Assembly (NCBI GenBank): GCA_937899055.1
Contig: CALBPX010000057.1
Coordinates: 1 to 5,380, forward strand
Direction of reading: 5' to 3'
Source of the DNA: an uncultured Bacteroidales bacterium
GTDB lineage: Bacteria > Bacteroidota > Bacteroidia > Bacteroidales > UBA932
DNA: 5,380 nucleotides
The position numbers and the translations under genes were made by a program. The notes beneath the pieces are model-generated. The model did not search any database. It saw only the letters and a list, made by a program, of their open reading frames with translations, and was not told the DNA's origin. Every line of letters starts with the position of its first letter. Position 1 is the stretch's first letter. Positions 1 to 5,380 of the stretch are shown here, piece after piece.

Positions 1-24
1 AGTAGGAAGAATAGACATCTGGTA

Positions 25-1443
25 CTAGCCCTTGTCTTCCAAAGAGTAAAGACTGAATTTAAAGACTATGCCGCCCCCCTCCTTGGATGAGGCGCTGATG
101 GTTCCTTTGTGGAAGAGAACGGCGTTCTTGACTATGGCAAGGCCCAGGCCTGAACCGCCCGTCTTGCGGGTACGGCCCTCTTCCACTCGGTAGAAACGTT
201 CAAAAATCCGCTGAAGCGCCTCCGGAGGAACACCCTTGCCGGTGTCGGTATAGGTAAAGTTTATCTTGTAGCCACCGTCGCCGGACATCTGGGCTATGCC
301 GGCATCAAGAGTAATTTCTATGCCGTCTCCTCCATGTTCTATTGAGTTGTCTATCAGGTTCTTGAACAGCGAATAGATGAGGTCGTAGCTGCCGTTTATC
401 TTAAGGCGGCTGCTGATTCTGCTTTCAAAGGATATATTATGAGATTCGAGTTTAGGACCCAGCTCTTCCAGTATGGAATCCAGGCACTCGTGCAGGTTCA
501 CGGGCCCTATCTTGTATATGCTTTCAGACTCTTTGCTCTCCGAAGCCTCGTCCAGTTTGTTGAGGGTAGAAACCTCGCTCACCAGATCGCTCAGACGCAG
601 GGTCTGAGAATATGCCTTTGAAACAAATTTGCGCATCTGTTCTTTGGACATATCCTCGGAGTTCATGATTGTTTCCAGATAGGCCCTGACTCCGGTAATC
701 GGGGTCTTGAGTTCGTGGGCTATGTTGTGGCTTACCTGCTGGCGGTATTTCTTGGCCACTTCCAGCTGGTTGAAGGTATCGGCTATTTCGCGTCCCACAT
801 CGCCGAGTTCATCATTCTCAAAATCAATGGAAGAGAGCCGGCTGCCATCTTCCTTTATGGCACTTACCAGCTGGCTGTAGGTGGTAAGCGGCTTGTAGAG
901 TTTGCGGAGAATGTAGATGAAAGAAATTATCAGGGCACTAAGAAGTATCGCAATGAGAATGAAATAAGTATTATCTTTTTCTATCTGTGCCGGACGAGCC
1001 ATCTTGAACTTGGAATAGGAGCGGACTATCAGGCCAGATGACCGCCGTGCATAGTACAGATACTCAGTGTCAGGGTCACCGACTGCGCTCCTGAGAGCGC
1101 TTCCGTCTGCACCTGTAAGGGCAGTAGCCACCTCGCTGAACTGGGATATGTTGTCGGGAATAGAAATCTCCGTCTGACGCGAATCGTAAAGGACATTGCC
1201 CAGAGTGTCGGCAAGTGTAAAGCCGAAGCCGTCCGGAAGGGTGATGGACTGAGGACTTTTCTTTTCCGACAGCGAATCCAGAACCTGGGCTATGGTGTTT
1301 TTAAGCTCGCCCTGGAGAGTGGATATACTGTAGCCCCTGCTTTGTCTGGAAGCATAAAGTACAAAGAACAGAGCCAGCAGCACAAGCAGCATCAAAAGGT
1401 AAACAACCAGTCTGTAGCGATATTTGAGCTTGAGTTTTTTCAT
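25..1443 (-). CDS. PhoR-like membrane sensor histidine kinase
   Basis: Sensor kinase that should autophosphorylate on histidine and pass the phosphate to the regulator encoded just upstream. The 472 residues show a basic N-terminus, a first membrane segment (about 12-30), an extracytoplasmic sensor region (about 31-159), a second membrane segment (about 160-179) and a HAMP-like linker (about 180-230, with P185 and a DELGDVG segment). The H-box has H243 in HELKTP. The ATPase domain has the N-box (N362, N366), G1 box DTGKG (400-404), F-box around F414-F417 and G2 box GLGL (432-435), so every catalytic motif is present. The start ATG overlaps the regulator stop as ATGA, which supports translational coupling and this start. 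The sensor layout resembles PhoR-type kinases of Bacteroidales, but the signal (phosphate or otherwise) cannot be read from the sequence, so no symbol is given. Confidence 0.95.
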   Translation of the reverse strand: MKKLKLKYRYRLVVYLLMLLVLLALFFVLYASRQSRGYSISTLQGELKNTIAQVLDSLSEKKSPQSITLPDGFGFTLADTLGNVLYDSRQTEISIPDNISQFSEVATALTGADGSALRSAVGDPDTEYLYYARRSSGLIVRSYSKFKMARPAQIEKDNTYFILIAILLSALIISFIYILRKLYKPLTTYSQLVSAIKEDGSRLSSIDFENDELGDVGREIADTFNQLEVAKKYRQQVSHNIAHELKTPITGVRAYLETIMNSEDMSKEQMRKFVSKAYSQTLRLSDLVSEVSTLNKLDEASESKESESIYKIGPVNLHECLDSILEELGPKLESHNISFESRISSRLKINGSYDLIYSLFKNLIDNSIEHGGDGIEITLDAGIAQMSGDGGYKINFTYTDTGKGVPPEALQRIFERFYRVEEGRTRKTGGSGLGLAIVKNAVLFHKGTISASSKEGGGIVFKFSLYSLEDKG

Positions 1444-2225
1444 TTATCGTTGGGGTAGATGCAGTAGCCGTAACCGGAGCGGTTCTGTATAAGTTCTCCG
1501 GCGGCTCCGAGCTTCTTACGCAGCCTTGCAATATGCACATCCACAGTACGTTCCAGAACAAAACCATCGTTCTTCCAGACCTTTGCCAGAATGTCTTTTC
1601 TGGAATACAGCCGGCCTGCGCCCCTTGCAAGAAGCAGCAGAATCTCCATTTCCTTACGAGTAAGCATGACCTCTGTTCCGGATACCAGAACACGGTTCTG
1701 CGGTGCGTTGATTTCCAGAATTCCAAACTTGAACTCGTCTGCCCAAGGCTGCTCCTTTTCCGGCATGATTTCCACGGCCTTTGAGGCAGAAGAGGCTCTG
1801 GACCAAGAGGATGCCTGGCCGGAGCCGGCCTTTGAGGAACCTCTGGTACGGGCAAGCACGGCCCCTACCCTGGCAACAACTTCGTTTACAGAAAAAGGCT
1901 TTGACACATAATCGTCTCCACCGCTTGCAAAGCCCTTGAGAATATCGTCTTCCGTATCCAGCGCCGTTATAAAAATTATGGGGATGTTGTTCTTGTAGTC
2001 TTCTCTGAGAAGCTTTGCCAGCTTGAGCCCGCTGATACCGCCCAGCATTATGTCCAACAGCATGAGGTCAAACGTTCCGGCGGAAAGCTGGGTAAGGGCT
2101 TCCTCTGCACTGAAGGCAGTTTTGACCGCATAGCCGGCCTTTTCCAGATTGTACTGGAGAATTTCACAGATATCCTCTTCGTCATCCACCACCAGGATGT
2201 TTGCCTTGTATTTTGCTTCTTCCAT
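1440..2225 (-). CDS. OmpR/PhoB-family response regulator
   Basis: DNA-binding response regulator, partner of the kinase encoded directly downstream. The 261 residues comprise a receiver domain (about 8-125) with acidic pocket D14/D15, phosphoacceptor D58, switch T87 and K109 in KPF, then a winged-helix output domain (about 165-258) with the typical LTRKEMEILLLL stretch, recognition helix RTVDVHIARLRKKLG (226-240) and terminal GYGY hairpin. Two points are unusual. The interdomain linker (about 128-163) is long and rich in Ser, Ala and Gly. The proline usually found four residues after the phosphoacceptor is glycine (G62), which I believe recurs in Bacteroidetes relatives. The gene is first in a two-gene operon, and a promoter lies about 30 bases upstream. 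The family is certain; the regulon is unknown, although a PhoB-like role is plausible from the kinase type and the repeat in the promoter. Confidence 0.96.
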   Translation of the reverse strand: MEEAKYKANILVVDDEEDICEILQYNLEKAGYAVKTAFSAEEALTQLSAGTFDLMLLDIMLGGISGLKLAKLLREDYKNNIPIIFITALDTEDDILKGFASGGDDYVSKPFSVNEVVARVGAVLARTRGSSKAGSGQASSWSRASSASKAVEIMPEKEQPWADEFKFGILEINAPQNRVLVSGTEVMLTRKEMEILLLLARGAGRLYSRKDILAKVWKNDGFVLERTVDVHIARLRKKLGAAGELIQNRSGYGYCIYPNDK

Positions 2226-2253
2226 AGCCAGACTTTGTTTGGATTCAACGGTG

Positions 2254-2282
2254 CAAAGTTAAGAAGTTGTTTCTGTAAACAA
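2254..2282 (-). promoter_or_regulatory. Bacteroidetes-type promoter of the two-component operon
   Basis: Read on the minus strand, TTG (2282-2280) is followed after 18 bases by TAACTTTG (2261-2254), a full match to the Bacteroidetes -7 consensus TAnnTTTG with the -33 TTG element. Transcription would begin near 2247-2249, giving a leader of roughly 22-25 bases before the regulator ATG at 2225. The same spacing occurs in the promoter at 5040-5068. The start site is inferred from the consensus. Confidence 0.7.
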
Positions 2283-2290
2283 GATGTAAA
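2273..2290 (+). promoter_or_regulatory. Candidate operator: tandem 7-mers with 11-base period
   Basis: CTGTAAA (2273-2279) and ATGTAAA (2284-2290) are direct repeats separated by four bases, so the period is 11. This is the geometry of PhoB boxes and other OmpR-family sites, where two regulator monomers bind head to tail. A further similar 7-mer, ATGTATC, abuts at 2291-2297. The repeats cover the -33 TTG of the leftward operon promoter and lie about 70 bases upstream of folE. Autoregulation by the divergently encoded regulator is an inference. Confidence 0.4.
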
Positions 2291-2361
2291 ATGTATCCTT
2301 TTGCAATGTCAGTTGAAAAAGAATCGCTATCTTGGGGCTCCTAAAACCGGAAAGAGTAATT

Positions 2362-2961
2362 ATGACATACAAGAAGAAAGAAATTTTTACGCATCAGATT
2401 ACTGAGAAACTGGCTGAGAACTACAAGGAAATACTCAGTCTCATCGGCGAAGATCCTTCAAGGGAAGGCCTTCTGAAGACTCCGGAGAGGGTGGCAAAGA
2501 GCATGCAGTTTCTCACCCAGGGCTACAAGACCGACCCTGTGGCCATCCTGAAGTCTGCAATGTTCAAAGAAGAATATCAGCAGATGGTGCTGGTAAAGGA
2601 CATAGAGCTGTACTCCATGTGCGAGCACCACATGCTGCCATTCTACGGAAAGGCTCATGTTGCCTATATACCAAACGGTTACATCACCGGTCTGAGCAAA
2701 ATTCCAAGGGTTGTAGATGCCTTTGCCAGAAGGCTTCAAGTTCAGGAACGGCTCACGGTGCAGATAAGAGACTGCATCCAGAAGACGCTCAAGCCCCTCG
2801 GCGTTGCCGTGGTCATAGAGGCTGCACACATGTGCATGCAGATAAGAGGCGTACAGAAGCAGAACTCCGTTACCACAACCTCCGCTTTTACTGGAGCGTT
2901 CCTTAACAACCGCAAAACCAGAGAGGAGTTCCTCACCCTGATAGGAGCCTCACTGCATTGA
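2362..2961 (+). CDS. folE: GTP cyclohydrolase I (FolE)
   Basis: Cytosolic zinc enzyme converting GTP to 7,8-dihydroneopterin triphosphate, the entry step to folate and, in many bacteria, to queuosine precursors. The 199 residues match the family. The motif CEHH (87-90) supplies zinc ligands C87 and H90 and catalytic H89, and HMCM (156-159) supplies H156 and zinc ligand C158. These line up with E. coli C110, H112, H113, H179 and C181 at a constant offset of 23. IPRVVDAFARRLQVQERLT (114-132) and the SAFTGAF segment near the C-terminus are also typical. All three zinc ligands are present, so this is the zinc-dependent type IA enzyme. The ATG at 2362 is preferred to an in-frame TTG at 2332, since the ten extra residues have no family counterpart and a purine-rich GGAAAGAG precedes the ATG. 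It is the first gene of the rightward cluster. Confidence 0.97.
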   Translation: MTYKKKEIFTHQITEKLAENYKEILSLIGEDPSREGLLKTPERVAKSMQFLTQGYKTDPVAILKSAMFKEEYQQMVLVKDIELYSMCEHHMLPFYGKAHVAYIPNGYITGLSKIPRVVDAFARRLQVQERLTVQIRDCIQKTLKPLGVAVVIEAAHMCMQIRGVQKQNSVTTTSAFTGAFLNNRKTREEFLTLIGASLH

Positions 2962-2998
2962 CGAGAATTATTGACTTTACAAAAGAATATCGCTGAGT

Positions 2999-3682
2999 AT
3001 GAAAATTTTGATTTGTGCTGCAGAACAGGAAGAACTTGACTGCGCGGTTCAGGCTCTCAGGCTCCACGAAAGCCGGATTGCGGGCAGAGTACAGGTAGAT
3101 TTCATGCTGACCGGCATCGGCACCACATCCACCTGCTACCGCCTGACTAAGAAACTGGTTGAGGCCGAGTCCTCCGGCGGAAAGTATGACCTTGCCGTTG
3201 ACATAGGCATTGCCGGCAGCTATGACCTTGAAAAGTTTCCGGTGGGCAGCGTGGCTCTTGTTGACAGGGAACACTTTGGAGACCTGGGCTTTATGACTGC
3301 TTCCGGGTTCCTCACGCTTTTTGACTCCAAGACGCTGGATGCCAACCTGTTCCCCTTCAAAGACGGGGCTCTGGTCATGCCTGTTTTTTCTGAATTTTTC
3401 AACGATATAGCCAATGCCTTTCCAAGGGCTGCCGGCGTTACGGTTCAGACAATAACCGGAAACCAAAAGACCATAGACAGGCTCATAGCCAAACACTCTC
3501 CCCAGATTGAGAGCATGGAGGGTGCGGCGTTCTTTTATGTTTGCCTGAACGAATATGTCAAGTTCATGCAAATCAGAAGCGTATCAAACAAAGTAGGTGA
3601 AGAGGATACTTCCAAGTGGGATACTCCAAAGGCTCTGGACGCACTCAAGGAGGCAATGAAAAAATTCTTCAGCCTGTTCTGA
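2999..3682 (+). CDS. mqnB: Futalosine hydrolase (MqnB)
   Basis: Nucleosidase of the MTA/SAH nucleosidase superfamily that splits futalosine into hypoxanthine and dehypoxanthine futalosine in the futalosine route to menaquinone. The 227 residues show the superfamily landmarks: an N-terminal beta strand with acidic residues at the start of the active site (MKILICAAEQEE), TGIG (38-41), DIGIAGSY (68-75), ESMEGAAF (171-178, with ribose-contacting M173 and E174) and RSVSNKVG (193-200). Position 197 is Asn where MTA/SAH nucleosidases carry Asp in the equivalent S-D motif. The SN version and the following WDTPKAL segment are typical of futalosine hydrolases, which favours MqnB over a general MTAN. 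It lies 37 bases after folE and 12 before the ABC ATPase gene, so co-transcription is likely. No other menaquinone gene lies in the window. Confidence 0.87.
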   Translation: MKILICAAEQEELDCAVQALRLHESRIAGRVQVDFMLTGIGTTSTCYRLTKKLVEAESSGGKYDLAVDIGIAGSYDLEKFPVGSVALVDREHFGDLGFMTASGFLTLFDSKTLDANLFPFKDGALVMPVFSEFFNDIANAFPRAAGVTVQTITGNQKTIDRLIAKHSPQIESMEGAAFFYVCLNEYVKFMQIRSVSNKVGEEDTSKWDTPKALDALKEAMKKFFSLF

Positions 3683-3694
3683 AATCAAACTGCC

Positions 3695-4420
3695 ATGGAA
3701 GAAAGAGATAAGACTCAGGTTATCAGAATAGAGGATATGCACAAGACCTATATCCTTGGAACCCAGAGGGTGAATGCTCTGGACGGGATATCGCTGAGTA
3801 TAAACAGGAACGACTATATAGCCATCATGGGCCCTTCCGGAAGCGGAAAGTCCACCATCATGAACATCCTCGGCTGCCTGGATACCCCTACTTCCGGCAG
3901 GTACATTCTGGGCGGAACGGATGTCAGCCAGATGGACGACAGCTCCCTGGCCGATGTCAGAAACCGTCAGATTGGCTTTGTATTCCAGTCTTTCAACCTT
4001 CTTCCAAGATACACGGCACTTGAGAACGTGGCCCTTCCGCTGATATACTGCGGAACTCCGCTTAAAGAGCGTACCGAGCTGGCCGCCAAAGCATTGGATA
4101 CGGTAGGTCTGGCAGACCGCATGGATCACAGGCCCAACGAACTCTCCGGAGGACAGAGGCAGAGAGTGGCCATCGCAAGGGCAATAATAAACAACCCTAC
4201 CATAATATTGGCCGACGAACCTACCGGAAATCTGGACACCAAGACCAGCGTGGAAATCATGAACATATTTGAAAAGATTTACAGCCAGGGCAATACCATA
4301 ATCCTGGTTACCCATGAAGACGATATCTCCAAGTTTGCCAGAAGAATAGTAAGGCTCCGCGATGGAAAAATAGAGAGCGATACCCCTAACCCTCACCCCA
4401 CGCTTGCAGGAAAGGACTAA
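3695..4420 (+). CDS. ABC transporter ATP-binding protein, LolD/MacB/FtsE group
   Basis: Cytoplasmic ATPase subunit of an ABC system, 241 residues, one nucleotide-binding domain with all motifs intact: Walker A GPSGSGKST (46-54), Q-loop Q98 in FVFQSFNLLP, signature LSGGQ (150-154), Walker B ILADEP with catalytic E175, D-loop NLD (179-181) and switch H207. The text around these motifs (RVNALDGISLSI, GCLDTPTSG, YTALENVALPL, ADEPTGNLD) is that of the type VII exporters and mechanotransmitters: LolD, MacB, FtsE and similar antimicrobial-peptide or lipoprotein systems. No permease is encoded in the window, so the partner and substrate are unknown; a remote LolCE- or MacB-like permease is expected. 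The last ten residues (PNPHPTLAGKD) form a short polar tail beyond the domain. The gene sits between mqnB and the adenosyltransferase gene with gaps of 12 and 28 bases. Confidence 0.93.
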   Translation: MEERDKTQVIRIEDMHKTYILGTQRVNALDGISLSINRNDYIAIMGPSGSGKSTIMNILGCLDTPTSGRYILGGTDVSQMDDSSLADVRNRQIGFVFQSFNLLPRYTALENVALPLIYCGTPLKERTELAAKALDTVGLADRMDHRPNELSGGQRQRVAIARAIINNPTIILADEPTGNLDTKTSVEIMNIFEKIYSQGNTIILVTHEDDISKFARRIVRLRDGKIESDTPNPHPTLAGKD

Positions 4421-4448
4421 AATTCAAACCCTTATAAAATTGTCAGTT

Positions 4449-5027
4449 ATGAAGATATATACAAAAACAGGAGATCAGGGAACTACATCCCTGGTAGGAG
4501 GTAAAAGAGTTTTCAAGAATGATCCCAGAGTTGAGGCTTACGGCGATGCCGACGAGCTGATTTCTTACCTGGGGCTGATTATCGCAGAGGAAGAAAACCC
4601 GGCCAACACCGCAGGAACAGCCATCAAAATCCGCAAAGACCTGTTCCGTATTCAGCAAACCCTGATGTGCGTTTCGGCCTTTCTTGCAATGCCCGAAGAA
4701 GGCACCGGAAAGCAGCTGAGACCTATGGAAGAGGCTGAGATAGAGTTTCTTGAGAAAGGAATAGATACCATGACAGGCCAGATTCCTCTACAAAAATCCT
4801 TCATCATTCCGGGAGGCCCCATACAGGCAGCCCTGTGCCATGTAGCAAGAACCGTCTGCCGCAGGGTTGAAAGGCGTTGTGTAAACATCCACTCTACAGA
4901 TGCGGAACTTGAGGCCAACCTTGTAAAATGTAAAAAGTACATCAATCGCCTCAGCGATTATCTTTTTACCCTGGCCCGCTATTTCTGCACCGTTACCAAC
5001 ACGCCGGAGCAGTTCTGGATGCCATAG
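4449..5027 (+). CDS. pduO: PduO-type cob(I)alamin adenosyltransferase
   Basis: Transfers the 5'-deoxyadenosyl group of ATP to cob(I)alamin, making adenosylcobalamin for B12-dependent enzymes. It is a cytosolic, usually trimeric helical-bundle protein. The 192 residues show the N-terminal ATP-binding KIYTKTGDQGTTSL (2-15), GDADEL (32-37), FIIPGG (118-123), HVARTVCRRVERR (131-143) and YINRLSDYLFTLAR (164-177). D35 and R134 correspond to the conserved Asp-Arg pair of the family. The residue after DEL, usually Asn, is Ile38 here. The ATG at 4449 is chosen over an in-frame TTG at 4404, since MKIYTKTGDQG is where the family begins and the TTG start would overlap the ABC gene. No cobalamin-dependent enzyme or other B12 gene is visible. 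The identification is firm; the role (salvage or final assimilation) is inferred. Confidence 0.95.
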   Translation: MKIYTKTGDQGTTSLVGGKRVFKNDPRVEAYGDADELISYLGLIIAEEENPANTAGTAIKIRKDLFRIQQTLMCVSAFLAMPEEGTGKQLRPMEEAEIEFLEKGIDTMTGQIPLQKSFIIPGGPIQAALCHVARTVCRRVERRCVNIHSTDAELEANLVKCKKYINRLSDYLFTLARYFCTVTNTPEQFWMP

Positions 5028-5039
5028 TGTAAAAAAAAG

Positions 5040-5068
5040 TTGCAGAACAGAAAATGTTATTATATTTG
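5040..5068 (+). promoter_or_regulatory. Bacteroidetes-type promoter before the small acidic gene
   Basis: TTG (5040-5042), 18 bases, then TATATTTG (5061-5068) fully matches the TTG/TAnnTTTG promoter pattern of Bacteroidetes, with the same spacing as the promoter at 2254-2282. An A-tract (5031-5038) sits just upstream of the -33 element. Initiation near 5074-5076 would leave a leader of about 50 bases before the ATG at 5125, so the small gene need not depend on read-through from the cofactor cluster. Confidence 0.75.
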
Positions 5069-5076
5069 CACCCCAT

Positions 5077-5101
5077 TTTGGAGACGGAGGCCCAAACCTC
5101 C
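5077..5101 (+). promoter_or_regulatory. Leader with two mutually exclusive short hairpins
   Basis: In the predicted 5' leader, GGAGG (5086-5090) can pair with CCTCC (5097-5101) around a six-base loop. Part of that loop, CCAAA (5092-5096), can instead pair with TTTGG (5077-5081). With no bases between the two right-hand arms, both helices cannot easily form together, so they would be alternatives. Each stem is only five pairs, and I recognise no known riboswitch. Regulation is speculative. Confidence 0.25.
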
Positions 5102-5124
5102 TGATCCAGCTAATTTGAATTAAG

Positions 5125-5346
5125 ATGTATTGGACATTAGAGCTTGCATCCAAACTTGAGGATGCACCTTGGCCGGCTACCAAGAGCGAGCTGTTGGATT
5201 ATGCTGTCCGTTCCGGAGCTCCGGACGAGGTAATAGAAAACCTCAACGACATCGAAGATGAAGAAGAAGTATTCGACAGCATTGAAGAATTATGGCCCGA
5301 TTATCCGAGTAAAGAAGATTTCTTCTTCAACGAGGATGAGTATTAG
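5125..5346 (+). CDS. Small acidic DUF2795-like protein
   Basis: Encodes 73 residues of unknown function. The sequence resembles DUF2795 proteins common in Bacteroidetes: an N-terminal WTLELASKLEDAPWPATKSE segment, a helical LLDYAVRSGAP segment (23-33) and an acidic C-terminal half with WPDYPSKEDFFF (57-68). By my count it has 23 Asp/Glu against 4 Lys/Arg, a net charge near -19. There are no cysteines, no signal peptide and no membrane segment, so a soluble cytosolic protein is likely. It has its own consensus promoter and a leader of about 50 bases, separating it from the adenosyltransferase gene 97 bases upstream. The ATG at 5125 is chosen because the reading begins MYWTLELA, as I recall for relatives. 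An acidic partner-binding or nucleic-acid-mimic role is possible, but the sequence does not show it. Confidence 0.85.
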   Translation: MYWTLELASKLEDAPWPATKSELLDYAVRSGAPDEVIENLNDIEDEEEVFDSIEELWPDYPSKEDFFFNEDEY

Positions 5347-5368
5347 ATGATAGATTTTATCTATCTAA
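5343..5368 (+). terminator. Weak AT-rich hairpin after the small acidic gene
   Basis: GATAGAT (5349-5355) and ATCTATC (5359-5365) form a seven-pair stem around a TTT loop directly after the stop at 5344-5346. Alternatively, TTAGA (5343-5347) with TCTAA (5364-5368) plus TAGAT/ATCTA give a longer bulged stem. The stem is AT-rich and no clear T-run follows, so it may be a weak terminator or an mRNA 3'-end stabiliser. Confidence 0.3.
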
Positions 5369-5380
5369 TTAAATACCAGC

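Noticed and set aside
5..40. Inverted repeat GGAAGA (5-10) / TCTTCC (35-40), with competing AGACA/TGTCT, at the end of the kinase gene; possible leftward terminator.
   Set aside because: The loop is long, the stem overlaps the last codons, and no T-run follows on the minus strand before the window ends.
1301..1855. Alternative-frame open reading (184 residues) across the kinase-regulator junction.
   Set aside because: It overlaps the two well-supported coding regions in another frame and its Cys/Pro-rich translation resembles no protein.
2301..2335. Possible folE promoter: TATCTTGG (2328-2335) resembles the TAnnTTTG -7 box.
   Set aside because: It has one mismatch, and the nearest TTG elements (2301-2303 and 2313-2315) lie 24 and 12 bases away, unlike the 18-base spacing of the two good promoters. 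folE probably has a promoter in this spacer, but I cannot place it.
2933..3571. Open frame of 212 residues antisense to mqnB.
   Set aside because: It shadows a complete futalosine hydrolase gene and shows no family motif.
3584..4396. Long open frame (270 residues) antisense to the ABC ATPase gene.
   Set aside because: The opposite strand encodes an intact, motif-complete ATPase; the antisense translation has no recognisable domain and is a by-product of codon bias.
5077..5101. H-type pseudoknot, possibly a small preQ1-type riboswitch, suggested by the crossing pairs.
   Set aside because: The loop that must cross the first stem would have zero bases, which is not sterically workable, and the sequence lacks the preQ1 consensus.

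Overview
The window looks like chromosomal DNA from a member of the Bacteroidota, most likely order Bacteroidales. Two promoters match the family-specific pattern TTG-N18-TAnnTTTG. The starts lack strong Shine-Dalgarno sequences. The proteins (PhoR-like kinase with its regulator, FolE, MqnB, LolD-type ATPase, PduO-type adenosyltransferase, small acidic DUF2795-like protein) also fit that phylum. Arginine is encoded mostly by AGA/AGG in the genes I counted. No genus can be assigned from the sequence alone.

Layout. On the minus strand (25-2225) lies a two-component operon: an OmpR/PhoB-type response regulator followed by a PhoR-like membrane histidine kinase, joined by a 4-base ATGA overlap. 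A 136-base divergent spacer (2226-2361) carries a good minus-strand promoter. Its -33 element is overlapped by a tandem 7-mer with an 11-base period, the geometry of PhoB/OmpR binding sites, so autoregulation is plausible. On the plus strand (2362-5027) four closely spaced genes follow: folE (GTP cyclohydrolase I), mqnB (futalosine hydrolase), an ABC ATPase of the LolD/MacB/FtsE group, and a PduO-type cob(I)alamin adenosyltransferase. Gaps of 37, 12 and 28 bases suggest one transcript. Then comes a new promoter (5040-5068), a roughly 50-base leader with possible alternative hairpins, and a 73-residue, very acidic DUF2795-like protein (5125-5346) with a weak hairpin after its stop.

How the genes fit together. 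The regulator and kinase form a complete signalling pair. Three of the four rightward genes serve cofactor pathways: pterin/folate, menaquinone by the futalosine route, and adenosylcobalamin. The ABC ATPase has no permease in the window. Nothing here is a mobile element, CRISPR array, RNA gene or clearly new system. The region reads as ordinary core chromosome, and the most informative points are the candidate operator in the divergent spacer and the structured leader before the small acidic gene.
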